Source: Crateriforma conspicua (lineage in GTDB: Bacteria > Planctomycetota > Planctomycetia > Pirellulales > Pirellulaceae). From it: a DNA stretch of 64,000 nt. The notes beneath the pieces are model-generated. The model did no database searches. It was not told where the DNA came from and saw nothing but the letters and a program-made list of their open reading frames with translations. This document shows, one piece after another, positions 53,729 through 62,717 of this stretch. The stretch covers positions 3,410,001 to 3,474,000 of the forward strand of contig NZ_CP036319.1 of the NCBI RefSeq assembly GCF_007752935.1. The letters run 5' to 3'. Numbering within the stretch: position 1 is the stretch's first letter; each line of letters starts with the position of its first letter. The translations under genes were made by a program, and so were the position numbers.

Positions 53729-56095
53729 CTATCGGGCCAAGCTGGAGCCAACTTGGCTCAGATCAATCGGCTCGATTTCGAGTCGGAGCGCCGGAGAACC
53801 TCCTTGAAAGCGATAGACGCGATCTTGCATTGCATCCCGGTCAAACATCGGGTCCGCGTACAGCAACTTCACGGCGTCTTTGCCTGCAACGACCTTCTCG
53901 CCACTGACCAAGTCGGTTCCGAGCGGTGAAGCAGGCTTGAAAGCCTTCTTCTGATTTTGTGTGAAACAGAGCGAGTCTCGAATGCGTGGCAGATTGCTGT
54001 GATACGGGTAGTTCTTCTTTCCATCACCGCTGAGGAAATATCCCATCTTTTCGCTGGTGTCCGTTGGCGGAAAGAAGATATTCCTTTCGTTCTTGATCGC
54101 CTCCTTCACACTGGAACCGCCGATCATCCGTACTTCGCCACGCATGAACATGGGCGTGAAGACAAAGTTGTTGACGATTTCGCAGGCTCCTTTCACGCCA
54201 ATGCCGCGTTCGGAGTGCGTGATCACGTTTTCTTTGATGATGGTGTAGCTTGGGTTGTCATCCAAACGGATCGTTCCAGCGACGTGGTAGTTGTGGTGCA
54301 AGAAGTTCCGCACCAGTCGGTTGTTCTTCCCCATCGCGGATAGGTAGATCGCGTTTCCATCGCCGAGTTTCAGTAGCATGCGTGAGATGTCATTTTGCTC
54401 CACGAGGTTTTCTCTGGCATGAAGCAGCGGCAGGAAATGCTCGATTGCGGTCTTCCGTTCGGACCGGAGACCGGCAAGCGTGTACGGCTCGCACTCCTGG
54501 GTTCGAATGCTGCTGACCCACGCACGACGGAACGGAGTTCGATTGACCAGGTAGAACTCATGCGGCCGGCAACCGCTGATCACGAGTCCGTTGTACGGCA
54601 CATCGCGTATCGTATTGTGCGTGATCTGGTTGTGACCGCTTTGCGTGATAAAGATGCCTGCCGAATGCCAATACAACTGGCCAATGTCATGAATGAAGTT
54701 GTCCGTCACGACATTGTGGTGATTCACGTCCTTCGTGCCCGGGCCATACCCGCTGAGCACGATGCCGTTTCCGCCCAAGTGCGAAAGGCGGCTGCTTGAC
54801 AACGTGATCTTTTGGCAATGCAAGTCCAACCGGATACCGGTTCCGCTGCTGTGGCTGATTTCGCATCGGCTGACCACGCAATCCTCCGCGTGCCGAAAAC
54901 GGATCGCCGCGTTGCCTTTGTCGTACATCTCCCAGTCGTGCTGCAGTCCGCGGTCGCCTTCGACCAAGGTATCACGCAATCCGTGTCGAAACGTCAGCCC
55001 CTCGAAACGAAGGTTCTTGGTGAACGGCCCATCTTCTTGCCCTTCGACGCGAATCAACTCCTGCAGGTACGGCGCGATGATCTCCATTTCTTTAACATCG
55101 CGATCGGGCCATAGATTCAGCCGCCCTTCGCTGCTGTCGAACACCCATTCGCCGGGTTCATCCAGATAGTCGATGGCGTTTTCGATCCAGTAGGGCTTGG
55201 TGGGTTTCGTTGGCTGGTAGGTCGGATCCACCGCCATCCACGCGGTTTTCGTTTTCTCGTCGATCCTGTCCAGCGGAATCAGGTTGTAGATCCAACGTCG
55301 TTCGCGCAGAACGATCTCGATGTCCCCCGTGTTTTTCCAGCTTCGCATATCATCGCCGCGATAGGTGATGTCACGATCGAACGGCGCAACCGGTTCACCT
55401 TCATAGTCGAGTGCACGGTAGATCTTCTTGCCTTGCATGTTGTAGTCGTTGTCACGCTTGCGATCGGCGTAGAACAGTTCGCCCGACGTGGACCGCTGAA
55501 GAAGTCGGTCACGGTCATAGAGGGATTTGATGACCCATTTTCCGTTTGGCATCGAAGGAACATCGGCGAACCACAACTTGCCTTGTGCCGCGACGGCAGT
55601 GCCCTCTGGGTCACGGTCACATTTCGTCCACTGAGAGATCGCGACTCCGGCCGAAAACACAGGGTTTTCGCCCGGGAACGCCTTGTACGAGACCGGTGCA
55701 CCGGGGCGGCCGGAATCGTCTGGACCGAAGACCACCGTTTCGCGAAGCTCGTACGCTCCTCCGCGTATCAGGACGTCCACGCCATCGGTGACTTCACTCG
55801 CGGGCGTTTGCTGGGCTTTGATCAATTCCCGCACTTTTCGACGGGCCCCATCAAGTGTCGCCAAAGGTCCATCGTTGCCCTGCGGGTCGGCATAACGGCC
55901 CGACCATTGATCGTTACCGTTGACCGCAACGTAAAGAACCGTCTTCGCAGCGAATACCGTCGAGTGCATCATCGCTAGCGAAAGCAGGACGGCGATCACG
56001 GGGAAGAAAAATCCTTGGGTTTCGTCCGCCTGTCGCTGTGTTGCGGCACCGGAAATGGTCCAAAGCTGGCTGAATTGGACGTTGGTTTCTCTCAT
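53729..56095 (-). CDS. Large beta-helix glycoside hydrolase-like protein (possibly GH141)
   Basis: About 788 residues from the ATG at 56095; an earlier ATG at 56143 is possible. A hydrophobic signal segment (FFFPVIAVLLSLAMM) is followed by YVAVNGNDQWSGRYADPQGN and a GPLATLDGARRKVREL segment, then repeated short strands of a parallel beta-helix. This opening resembles glycoside hydrolase family 141 (alpha-fucosidases and xylanases). I cannot assign the catalytic pair by eye. It is the first gene of a three-gene set with a sulfatase and a second beta-helix protein and may act on fucose-rich or other sulfated polysaccharides. Confidence 0.72.
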   Translation of the reverse strand: MRETNVQFSQLWTISGAATQRQADETQGFFFPVIAVLLSLAMMHSTVFAAKTVLYVAVNGNDQWSGRYADPQGNDGPLATLDGARRKVRELIKAQQTPASEVTDGVDVLIRGGAYELRETVVFGPDDSGRPGAPVSYKAFPGENPVFSAGVAISQWTKCDRDPEGTAVAAQGKLWFADVPSMPNGKWVIKSLYDRDRLLQRSTSGELFYADRKRDNDYNMQGKKIYRALDYEGEPVAPFDRDITYRGDDMRSWKNTGDIEIVLRERRWIYNLIPLDRIDEKTKTAWMAVDPTYQPTKPTKPYWIENAIDYLDEPGEWVFDSSEGRLNLWPDRDVKEMEIIAPYLQELIRVEGQEDGPFTKNLRFEGLTFRHGLRDTLVEGDRGLQHDWEMYDKGNAAIRFRHAEDCVVSRCEISHSSGTGIRLDLHCQKITLSSSRLSHLGGNGIVLSGYGPGTKDVNHHNVVTDNFIHDIGQLYWHSAGIFITQSGHNQITHNTIRDVPYNGLVISGCRPHEFYLVNRTPFRRAWVSSIRTQECEPYTLAGLRSERKTAIEHFLPLLHARENLVEQNDISRMLLKLGDGNAIYLSAMGKNNRLVRNFLHHNYHVAGTIRLDDNPSYTIIKENVITHSERGIGVKGACEIVNNFVFTPMFMRGEVRMIGGSSVKEAIKNERNIFFPPTDTSEKMGYFLSGDGKKNYPYHSNLPRIRDSLCFTQNQKKAFKPASPLGTDLVSGEKVVAGKDAVKLLYADPMFDRDAMQDRVYRFQGGSPALRLEIEPIDLSQVGSSLAR

Positions 56096-56199
56096 TCTCA
56101 CAGGTTTCCAGTCACTTGTCGCTACGACGTTGTTCCTTCGCAAACACCTATGATCCCGACGCGAGAGAATTGGGACATGTCGCCCAAAATATTCTTCGG

Positions 56200-58236
56200 T
56201 CAGCCTTCCTCGGGCGAATCGATGACGTCGATGCGTTGGTTCGATCGGATCTGCTTGACCAACGAATCGCTGTCAACGAATCCGTCTGGCACGATGATTT
56301 GGCGCAGCTGCGGAAGCTGGACCTGTTGATTGGCGACCAGAGTCTGACAGTCGCTCAGATCCAGCCGCTCCACCTGCAGACCGGACAGGTCGTGAAGAAA
56401 GAGAGGGCCCGCTGAGTCGATGGAAAGCGACCTGAACGGAAGAAATCGCAACACGCAGTCATTCGATCCCCAGTCATTCCAGACGACCAATCGGATCGCG
56501 GCGTCGCAGCGAAAGTGCAATGACGAACGCTCCGCGTCAAAATTCAATTGAAAGCCGCTATCGTCTGGAAATTCGTTGATATAGCTCAACAATGCCTTCA
56601 CGACGGGTGTGTAGTCGTCCGCCCCGTAACGGGTTGTATGATCGTAGGCAGCAATGCGTTCGAGCAGGGCACGTCGATTCGGATTCAGTTGATAGGCTTG
56701 TTGAAAGCAATGTGTGAGTTGGGAAATCGTAGGACGATCATGCTTGGAAAAATCAAATTCCGGAAACGCTTCGGCAAACAACAAGTAATCGTGCAAACGC
56801 GATTGGGGACGCACCGGTGATTGCAATGCACTGTTGAAATTCAATGTGATGCAATCCAAGCTGAACGGTTGCAGCTTCGCATTGTGGCTGTCGGGGTTCA
56901 GCTTCAAGGCGGACGCCACCAACTTGCGAGCTTCGCGGACGGTTTCCACGGGGTTGAGATAGATACCAAGCTTTTTGACTTCGCTTGCCGACGTGGCGAG
57001 GTCCTTGGCGAGGGCTTCAAGCTGTTGCTCGGAACGCTCTCTTTCGTCCTGATAGATTAACTTGGCGGCGTCGGCTTGGCTTGCGAAGTGCGATGCCCGA
57101 GCACGCTGTTGTCGGACGCGTTGAACGGACAGAACACCCAGCACCGAAATCGCCACGATGGCGACCATGCTGACCAAAACGGGGACTTGGTTGCGTGCGA
57201 CGAACAGCCGAGCTTCTCGAATAAAGCTTGGCTTCTCGGCCAGTGTGGAATAGCCACCCAGGAACTTTGCGATTTCTTGCCGCAGTTCGACGACGCTTGC
57301 GTAGCGGTCGTCCGGATCGGGTGATGTCGATTTCAAGACCACCGCTTCCAACGCCTCGGGGATATTGCGTTCCGGATACTTCTTTCGCAGTGATCCGATT
57401 TCCGCCCGTTTCGTGGCATCGATTCTTTCGTCCACCGTACCGCAGAAGGGAGCTTGGCCAGTCAAATTTTGATGCAGCACACACCCGAGTGCGAATAGAT
57501 CGCTGCGAAAATCTTTCGTTGCACCCGGGATCAATTGCTCAGGTGCCATGTAGCCCAGGCTGCCCTTGATTTGTCCGACCAGCGTTGTGTTGCCCAGCGG
57601 TGAAAGGGAGGGTGGAAAACCGTTTTCGCCTTCTTCGGTTTCACCCATGACTTTTGCCAGGGCCCAATCGCAAACCAAGACCTCGCCAAACTCATCGGCT
57701 TGGATGTTTTCCGGCTTCAGGTCCAAGTGCACCACGCCTTTGGAGTGAGCGTAGGCAACGGCGTCGCACACCTTGACGAATACGTCTAGCAATTCGCGTT
57801 GCGGGGAGGGTTCGACGCCGGTGGATCGATCAGCGAGCGTGGAATTTCCTTTCAAGTCCATCACGAAATAGGGACGTCCGTCTTCGTCAACGCCGACATC
57901 ATGCACCTTGATGATGTTGGGATGATTCAACGACGCGGTCAGCCATGCTTCGTGAATGAACCAGTCATAGAATTCCGGACCGCGGTCGGATCGCAATCGG
58001 GCCATCGCAACCCACGACTTGGTTCGTCGATTGAACGTTTTGTAGACATCCTTCACCGCTCCGCTGCCTAGCAACACGGCATCGTCGTAGTGATCTTCCA
58101 TCGCCGATAGTTCGGTGTACGACGGGCACAAGGTTTCCAAACCGTCGCCGGAGAGATTCACTGCCTCGCGAAAAGCCGAATGCAATCGATAGTCGGGGCG
58201 GTAAGGTGGATCGCTGTCAGGTGGGAGCTTCGTCAA
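56200..58236 (-). CDS. Ser/Thr protein kinase with WNK-like lysine placement
   Basis: 678 residues from a TTG overlapping the sigma-factor gene by 20 bases; the start is uncertain and an ATG at 58101 is an alternative. The kinase domain is about 50-335: G-loop GSGAVKDVYK, catalytic HLDLKPEN, DWA in place of DFG, and APEQL. The usual beta-3 Lys is missing (VAMA), but a Lys sits in the G-loop (about 62), as in eukaryotic WNK kinases. One membrane span follows (VPVLVSMVAIVAISVLGVL), then a long helical and repeat-like C-terminal part outside the membrane or in the periplasm. With the adjacent ECF sigma factor it probably forms a regulatory pair for the glycan genes. Confidence 0.85.
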   Translation of the reverse strand: MTKLPPDSDPPYRPDYRLHSAFREAVNLSGDGLETLCPSYTELSAMEDHYDDAVLLGSGAVKDVYKTFNRRTKSWVAMARLRSDRGPEFYDWFIHEAWLTASLNHPNIIKVHDVGVDEDGRPYFVMDLKGNSTLADRSTGVEPSPQRELLDVFVKVCDAVAYAHSKGVVHLDLKPENIQADEFGEVLVCDWALAKVMGETEEGENGFPPSLSPLGNTTLVGQIKGSLGYMAPEQLIPGATKDFRSDLFALGCVLHQNLTGQAPFCGTVDERIDATKRAEIGSLRKKYPERNIPEALEAVVLKSTSPDPDDRYASVVELRQEIAKFLGGYSTLAEKPSFIREARLFVARNQVPVLVSMVAIVAISVLGVLSVQRVRQQRARASHFASQADAAKLIYQDERERSEQQLEALAKDLATSASEVKKLGIYLNPVETVREARKLVASALKLNPDSHNAKLQPFSLDCITLNFNSALQSPVRPQSRLHDYLLFAEAFPEFDFSKHDRPTISQLTHCFQQAYQLNPNRRALLERIAAYDHTTRYGADDYTPVVKALLSYINEFPDDSGFQLNFDAERSSLHFRCDAAIRLVVWNDWGSNDCVLRFLPFRSLSIDSAGPLFLHDLSGLQVERLDLSDCQTLVANQQVQLPQLRQIIVPDGFVDSDSLVKQIRSNQRIDVIDSPEEG

Positions 58237-58825
58237 GTTTCATTTCCGTCTCGAGTGCACGGATTTCAACGTACAGGCGTTTCTTGACTCGTTTGCGAAG
58301 CGTGTAAACCGAAGCGACGGAGAGTCCCGTTGCTGCGGCAATTTCATCGGCACTTTGGCCATCAAGCCCCCGTTGGAACACCTCGACCGCTTGTCCCTGG
58401 AAGACCTCTTGAACTCGTTCCATCGCCATGTTGGCAACGTAGGCTTCCCATTCCATTTCAATGCGTTGATCAATCTCCGCCGGTTGGGCGAACGCGTCGA
58501 TAGGGGTGGGTTCACCAAAAAGACAGATGCGTGATTCACGATTCTTGCGTTTACGAAAATGCGCCATGGCGGCGTTTCGAATGACCGTACTCAACCACGT
58601 GCGAAAACGCGATTGGCCAGAATCGTAGGAACGGAGATCGCGCGTGAGCGACAGCCAAATCTGTTGGGCAACATCATCGATGTCATTGTCATCGACGCCC
58701 AATTCGTTGAGGATATAGAGGATGAATCGACGGTAGTGATCAAACAGTTGCTCCCAAGCTTGCGCGTCTCCAGCATCGCAGGCGTGTCGCAGCAGCGAGT
58801 GGCTTGTTTCACCAGGAAGATTCAT
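58217..58825 (-). CDS. ECF-type RNA polymerase sigma factor
   Basis: 202 residues from the ATG at 58825; upstream in-frame codons give no family-like sequence. Region 2 is marked by DNDIDDVAQQIWLSLTRDL and WLSTVIRNAAMAHFRKRK; region 4 by SADEIAAATGLSVASVYTLRKRVKKRL, a helix-turn-helix. This is a planctomycete-type ECF sigma factor. Its last bases overlap the start of the Ser/Thr kinase gene, an arrangement typical of kinase-linked ECF groups in Planctomycetes, where the kinase replaces an anti-sigma factor. It may control itself and the beta-helix/sulfatase genes, but no promoter consensus was identified. Confidence 0.9.
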   Translation of the reverse strand: MNLPGETSHSLLRHACDAGDAQAWEQLFDHYRRFILYILNELGVDDNDIDDVAQQIWLSLTRDLRSYDSGQSRFRTWLSTVIRNAAMAHFRKRKNRESRICLFGEPTPIDAFAQPAEIDQRIEMEWEAYVANMAMERVQEVFQGQAVEVFQRGLDGQSADEIAAATGLSVASVYTLRKRVKKRLYVEIRALETEMKLDEAPT

Positions 58826-59253
58826 TGACTTGCGATGTCGTTGTTGATGCGAAAATCGGATTGGGGATGTTCGATGCCAAACGGTCACGGACGAATGGTT
58901 GCATCATAGTGGCACCGTATCTGAAACACGCGCATCGCAAGATAAGACACACCGATTTTCCGTTGGGCAGATCCCATGCCAGCGCCGCGAGAGTCATTTC
59001 CGCATCGAACGCGATCGTTTGCAATCCCGCTGGTACGCTCGGTTTCATCAGCCACCTCGTTGTGTGCAGGTTGCACGGGGCGTTTGGTGTCGGCAACAGA
59101 GTCGCGCGAAATATCCGATGTGTTTCCGAGGATTTGAGCAGATCTGCGACGCCTCGTCCTCGCCCGTCATAGCAACGGCGTGTTAGGATTATCGTGCTAT
59201 TCAAACGATTGTCGTTCTGGCCGTACGGCTTGCAGCTTAAGGAATGTGGATTG
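58826..59253. other. Divergent intergenic region, no gene seen
   Basis: About 430 bases between the sigma factor and MoxR genes. Frames on the minus strand up to 131 residues exist but resemble no protein. Promoters for both operons should be here. Confidence 0.4.
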
Positions 59254-60213
59254 ATGACGCCTCGTCAGGCTTTTGCCGACATTTTTGACGCCATGAATGC
59301 GGCCGTGATCGGCCAAGAAGAAGTGGTTCGGCGCATTTTGATCGCCATCTTGGCCGATGGTCACGTCTTGATGGAAGGGTTTCCCGGGACCGCGAAAACG
59401 CGATCGGTCAAAACGTTGTCCAAGTTGGTCGACAGCGAATTCGGGCGAATTCAATTCACGCCTGACCTGTTGCCTTCGGACGTCACGGGCGCGGAAATCT
59501 ATCGTGAACAGACCGGTGAATTTGTTTTTCAGAACGGTCCGATCTTTGGCAACCTGATTCTGGCGGACGAGATCAATCGGGCGCCGGCAAAGGTCCAAGC
59601 GGCATTGTTGGAAGCGATGGAAGAACGGCAGGTCACGGTGGCTTCGCAAACCCATCCCTTGCCTGGGCTGTTCATGGTTTTGGCGACGCAGAACCCGATT
59701 GAACAAGAAGGCACGTACCCATTGCCCGAAGCCCAGATGGACCGATTCTTGCTTTATGTGCGAGTGGACTATCCGCAAAGCGAAGACGAAACGGCGATCC
59801 TGCGATTGGTTCGTGGCGAAAAGTCGGGCGATGGCAAAGCGCCGCCGCCGCCGATTTCGCAAGATGTCGTGTTCGCCGCTCGCAAAGAGGTCAACGCGGT
59901 GACGGTCGCGGAACCGGCGGAAAAGTACATCGTCGATCTTGTCATGGCGACACGCCAACCCGATCGGTTTGAAGGGGACTTGCCACGCTGGATTCGGCTG
60001 GGTTCCAGCCCGCGTGGAACCATCGCGTTGGATGCGGCCGCCAGGGCGCACGCTTGGCTGGCAGGACAAGATTTCGTGTCGCCCGACGACGTTCGCGCCG
60101 TGGCACCGGCATGCCTTGCACACCGAGTCCATTTGACCTACGAAGCGGAAGCCGCCGGCGTGACGCGTCCTCAGGTGATCGAGGCGCTGTTGAAACAAGT
60201 CGTCGCGGTTTAA
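59254..60213 (+). CDS. MoxR-family AAA+ ATPase
   Basis: 319 residues from the ATG at 59254; a frame open further upstream has no homologous sequence. Walker A GFPGTAKTRSVKT, Walker B LILADEINRA, sensor-1 LATQNPIEQEGTYPLPEAQMDRF (shortened) and the C-terminal lid are all MoxR-like. These ATPases act as chaperones that mature VWA-domain partners. It begins a tightly packed operon: DUF58, DUF4381, two VWA proteins and a TPR protein follow, the classic MoxR/Bat arrangement linked to aerotolerance and envelope stress. Confidence 0.93.
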   Translation: MTPRQAFADIFDAMNAAVIGQEEVVRRILIAILADGHVLMEGFPGTAKTRSVKTLSKLVDSEFGRIQFTPDLLPSDVTGAEIYREQTGEFVFQNGPIFGNLILADEINRAPAKVQAALLEAMEERQVTVASQTHPLPGLFMVLATQNPIEQEGTYPLPEAQMDRFLLYVRVDYPQSEDETAILRLVRGEKSGDGKAPPPPISQDVVFAARKEVNAVTVAEPAEKYIVDLVMATRQPDRFEGDLPRWIRLGSSPRGTIALDAAARAHAWLAGQDFVSPDDVRAVAPACLAHRVHLTYEAEAAGVTRPQVIEALLKQVVAV

Positions 60214-60239
60214 TCGTTCGGGGGCAAGCAAAGGCAACC

Positions 60240-61172
60240 ATGGTGAACGATGCGCGAACCACCGTCAGTTTGGACGAACTGATGCAGCTGAAGGCCGACG
60301 CCCGAGGGTTTACGTTTTCTCAAACCCAGCCGGCCGGTTCCTTGTTGGCGGGGCGTCATTCGTCACGGATTCGTGGACGCGGTTTGGCGTTCGAAGAACT
60401 GCGGCACTATCAACAAGGCGACGACATTCGGCTGATCGATTGGAAAGCGACCGCTCGGATGCGTTCGGCCCAGGTCCGTGTGTACACCGAGGAACGCGAA
60501 CGACCGACGTTGGTGTTGGTGGACCAGCGGCGACCGATGTTCTTTGGAAGCCGGCGAACGGTAAAATCCGTTGTGGCCGCGGAGATGGCCGCGTTGGCGT
60601 CGTGGAAGACGCTTGACAGTGGCGATCGCGTCGGTGGTTTGGTGTTCAACGAAGACCAGATCGTCGAAGTGCGTCCGCACCGCAGCGAATCGCGTTTGTT
60701 CCAGCTGTTCGGGCAAGTCGTTTCGATGAACCAGAGGCTTGCCGACGATGGCGATGAAATGCCGAGTGCTGCGGATCAGGTTTCCATCAATGATGTGCTG
60801 CGAAAGGCGTGTCAGTTGGCCAAGCATGATCACCTGGTGTTTTTGATCAGTGATTTAGACGGTGCGGACGACCAGACGCGCAGGCTGGCGACCGAATTGG
60901 CTTCGCACAACGATGTCATTGTCATCGCCGTCTATGATCCACTGGGAATTCGGCTGACGGGTGCACCTGGGATGTTGGCCAGTGATCGTGGTACGGTTTG
61001 GCAGATTCCCGAAGGCCAACGGTTTCACGACGATTTCCGCGAAGCGTTTCAACGTTTGTTGGATCATTGGCGTGACGTTTTCCGATCGCTGCGGATCCCG
61101 ATCGTTCCGATTTGCACCGCCGATGATGTTGCCGGCCAAGTGCGGGCGATGTTCGGCAGCCGAGGGTACTGA
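60240..61172 (+). CDS. DUF58 domain protein
   Basis: 310 residues from the ATG at 60240; an overlapping frame from 60054 is a read-through of the MoxR gene. The signature GRGLAFEELRHYQQGDDIRLIDWKATARM is diagnostic of DUF58, and a VWA-like fold follows (LVLVDQRRPMFF). It lies 26 bases after the MoxR gene, and its stop overlaps the start of the next gene by one base. DUF58 proteins are standard partners of MoxR ATPases. Confidence 0.92.
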   Translation: MVNDARTTVSLDELMQLKADARGFTFSQTQPAGSLLAGRHSSRIRGRGLAFEELRHYQQGDDIRLIDWKATARMRSAQVRVYTEERERPTLVLVDQRRPMFFGSRRTVKSVVAAEMAALASWKTLDSGDRVGGLVFNEDQIVEVRPHRSESRLFQLFGQVVSMNQRLADDGDEMPSAADQVSINDVLRKACQLAKHDHLVFLISDLDGADDQTRRLATELASHNDVIVIAVYDPLGIRLTGAPGMLASDRGTVWQIPEGQRFHDDFREAFQRLLDHWRDVFRSLRIPIVPICTADDVAGQVRAMFGSRGY

Positions 61173-61678
61173 TGAACGAAACGTCCACCAGTCTGGATCG
61201 CATGCACGACATCCTGCAGCCGGCTGATGTGCCTTGGTGGCCACCGGCACCGGGATGGTACGTCGTCATGGCCTTGATGTCGGCGATCATCGTTTGGGCG
61301 ATGTTCCGTTGGTGGCAACGGTATCAAGCCGACGCGTATCGACGATCCGCATTGGCGGAACTGAATCATGCGTCAACGGTTGCGGATGTTTCCGCCGTGC
61401 TGCGTCGTGCCGCGTTGGCGGTGAATGATCGAACATTGATCGCGGGGCTGTCGGGGACCAACTGGGCACAGTGGCTGGCCGATTCGGCCCCGGTTGCGAT
61501 GCCGCAGGTGGTCCGAGTCGCGTTGACTCAGGGGATCTACGGCCGGGAATCCGGATCAGACGATGCATTGACGGCGTCGGTGCACTACGCGGAAGATTGG
61601 GTCCGTCAGCATACCGCGGTGTCGTCCGCTTCCATGTCGAAGCGTGCCCGGGCGACTCCATTCGATGGAGGGCGCTGA
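61172..61678 (+). CDS. DUF4381 membrane protein
   Basis: 168 residues. The segment LQPADVPWWPPAPGWYVV followed by a single membrane span (MALMSAIIVWAMF) and a basic stretch (RWWQRYQ) is typical of the DUF4381 family found only in MoxR/Bat operons. A helical soluble domain follows. The start overlaps the DUF58 stop (TGATG), so the two are translationally coupled. It is probably a scaffold linking the ATPase to the membrane VWA proteins. Confidence 0.85.
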   Translation: MNETSTSLDRMHDILQPADVPWWPPAPGWYVVMALMSAIIVWAMFRWWQRYQADAYRRSALAELNHASTVADVSAVLRRAALAVNDRTLIAGLSGTNWAQWLADSAPVAMPQVVRVALTQGIYGRESGSDDALTASVHYAEDWVRQHTAVSSASMSKRARATPFDGGR

Positions 61679-61679
61679 C

Positions 61680-62717
61680 ATGTTGTCATGGATGTATCCG
61701 TGGGTGTTCTTGCTGTGGCCGCTTCCGTGGCTGGTTCGCCGGCTGTTTCCTCCGGTGAAGACGGTGGTAACCACAGTGAATGTTCCGTTCGGCCGGCGGT
61801 TGCAGGAAGCCAACGCTTCGACATCCGCTGGTTCGGTGGACACATGGGGGTGGCCGCGTTGGTTGGTGGCGGTTTCGGTTTGGACGCTGGTGCTGGCGGC
61901 CACGGCACGTCCGCAATGGATTTTACCGCCGATCGAAAAAGATCTTCCGGTGCGTGATCTCTTGCTGTTGGTCGATTTGTCGGGATCGATGCAGCAGGAA
62001 GACTTTGTCAATGCGACCGGCAAGAAGGTCGATCGTTTGACAGCGGTCAAAGAAGTCTTGGGCGACTTCTTGATGCGACGCAAAGGTGACCGTGTTGGGT
62101 TAGTGGTCTTTGGTGACGCAGCTTATCTGCAGGCACCGTTCAGCATCGACTTGGAACTATCGCGACAGTTGCTTGACGAGTGCCAAGTCGGGATGGCGGG
62201 GCCACGCACGGCGCTGGGTGATGCGATCGGGTTGGGCGTTCATTTGTTTGATGATAGCGATGCAGCGGCAAAGACCATGATCGCTTTGACCGACGGGAAC
62301 GATACGAAAAGCCGGGTGCCGCCGGTCGAAGCGGCGCGAGTGGCGAAGCAGCGCGACATCAAAATCTACACCGTTGCGATCGGCGATCCGACGACGGTGG
62401 GTGAAGACAAGCTGGACGAGCAGGCACTGCGTGACGTCGCATCGGCAACCGGTGGCGATTACTTCTTCGCTGCTGATCGAACGAATCTGGAATCGATCTA
62501 TGAAAAGCTGGATCAGATCGAAGTCCGAAAGGTCCGCACGGTCAGCCACAAACCGCGTGTCGATGTCTATTTCGCTGCGGTGGCGGTCGCCTTGCTGATC
62601 TTGTTGATCGATCGATTGGTTCGGGCGATGGCGGCGGCGCGACAAACAACGCTGCAACAGGATGCACCGACGATTCGTGTCGATGCGATGACCGGCAAGT
62701 TGGAGGTGTCCCAATGA
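61680..62717 (+). CDS. VWA-domain membrane protein, BatA-like
   Basis: 345 residues from the ATG at 61680, ten bases after a GGAG site; earlier in-frame ATGs overlap the previous gene. The layout is the usual one: an N-terminal membrane span (MYPWVFLLWPLPWLV), a second (WLVAVSVWTLVLAATA), the VWA domain with an intact metal-ion site DLSGSMQ (D-x-S-x-S) and TDGNDTKS, and a C-terminal span (VDVYFAAVAVALLILLID). Its last bases overlap the start of the next VWA gene (ATGA). It probably binds a partner through a divalent ion. Confidence 0.9.
   Translation: MLSWMYPWVFLLWPLPWLVRRLFPPVKTVVTTVNVPFGRRLQEANASTSAGSVDTWGWPRWLVAVSVWTLVLAATARPQWILPPIEKDLPVRDLLLLVDLSGSMQQEDFVNATGKKVDRLTAVKEVLGDFLMRRKGDRVGLVVFGDAAYLQAPFSIDLELSRQLLDECQVGMAGPRTALGDAIGLGVHLFDDSDAAAKTMIALTDGNDTKSRVPPVEAARVAKQRDIKIYTVAIGDPTTVGEDKLDEQALRDVASATGGDYFFAADRTNLESIYEKLDQIEVRKVRTVSHKPRVDVYFAAVAVALLILLIDRLVRAMAAARQTTLQQDAPTIRVDAMTGKLEVSQ

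Noticed and set aside
58809-59204. 131-residue minus-strand protein overlapping the sigma factor start
   Set aside because: Its composition is random-like, and it overlaps the well-supported sigma factor start and the promoter region.
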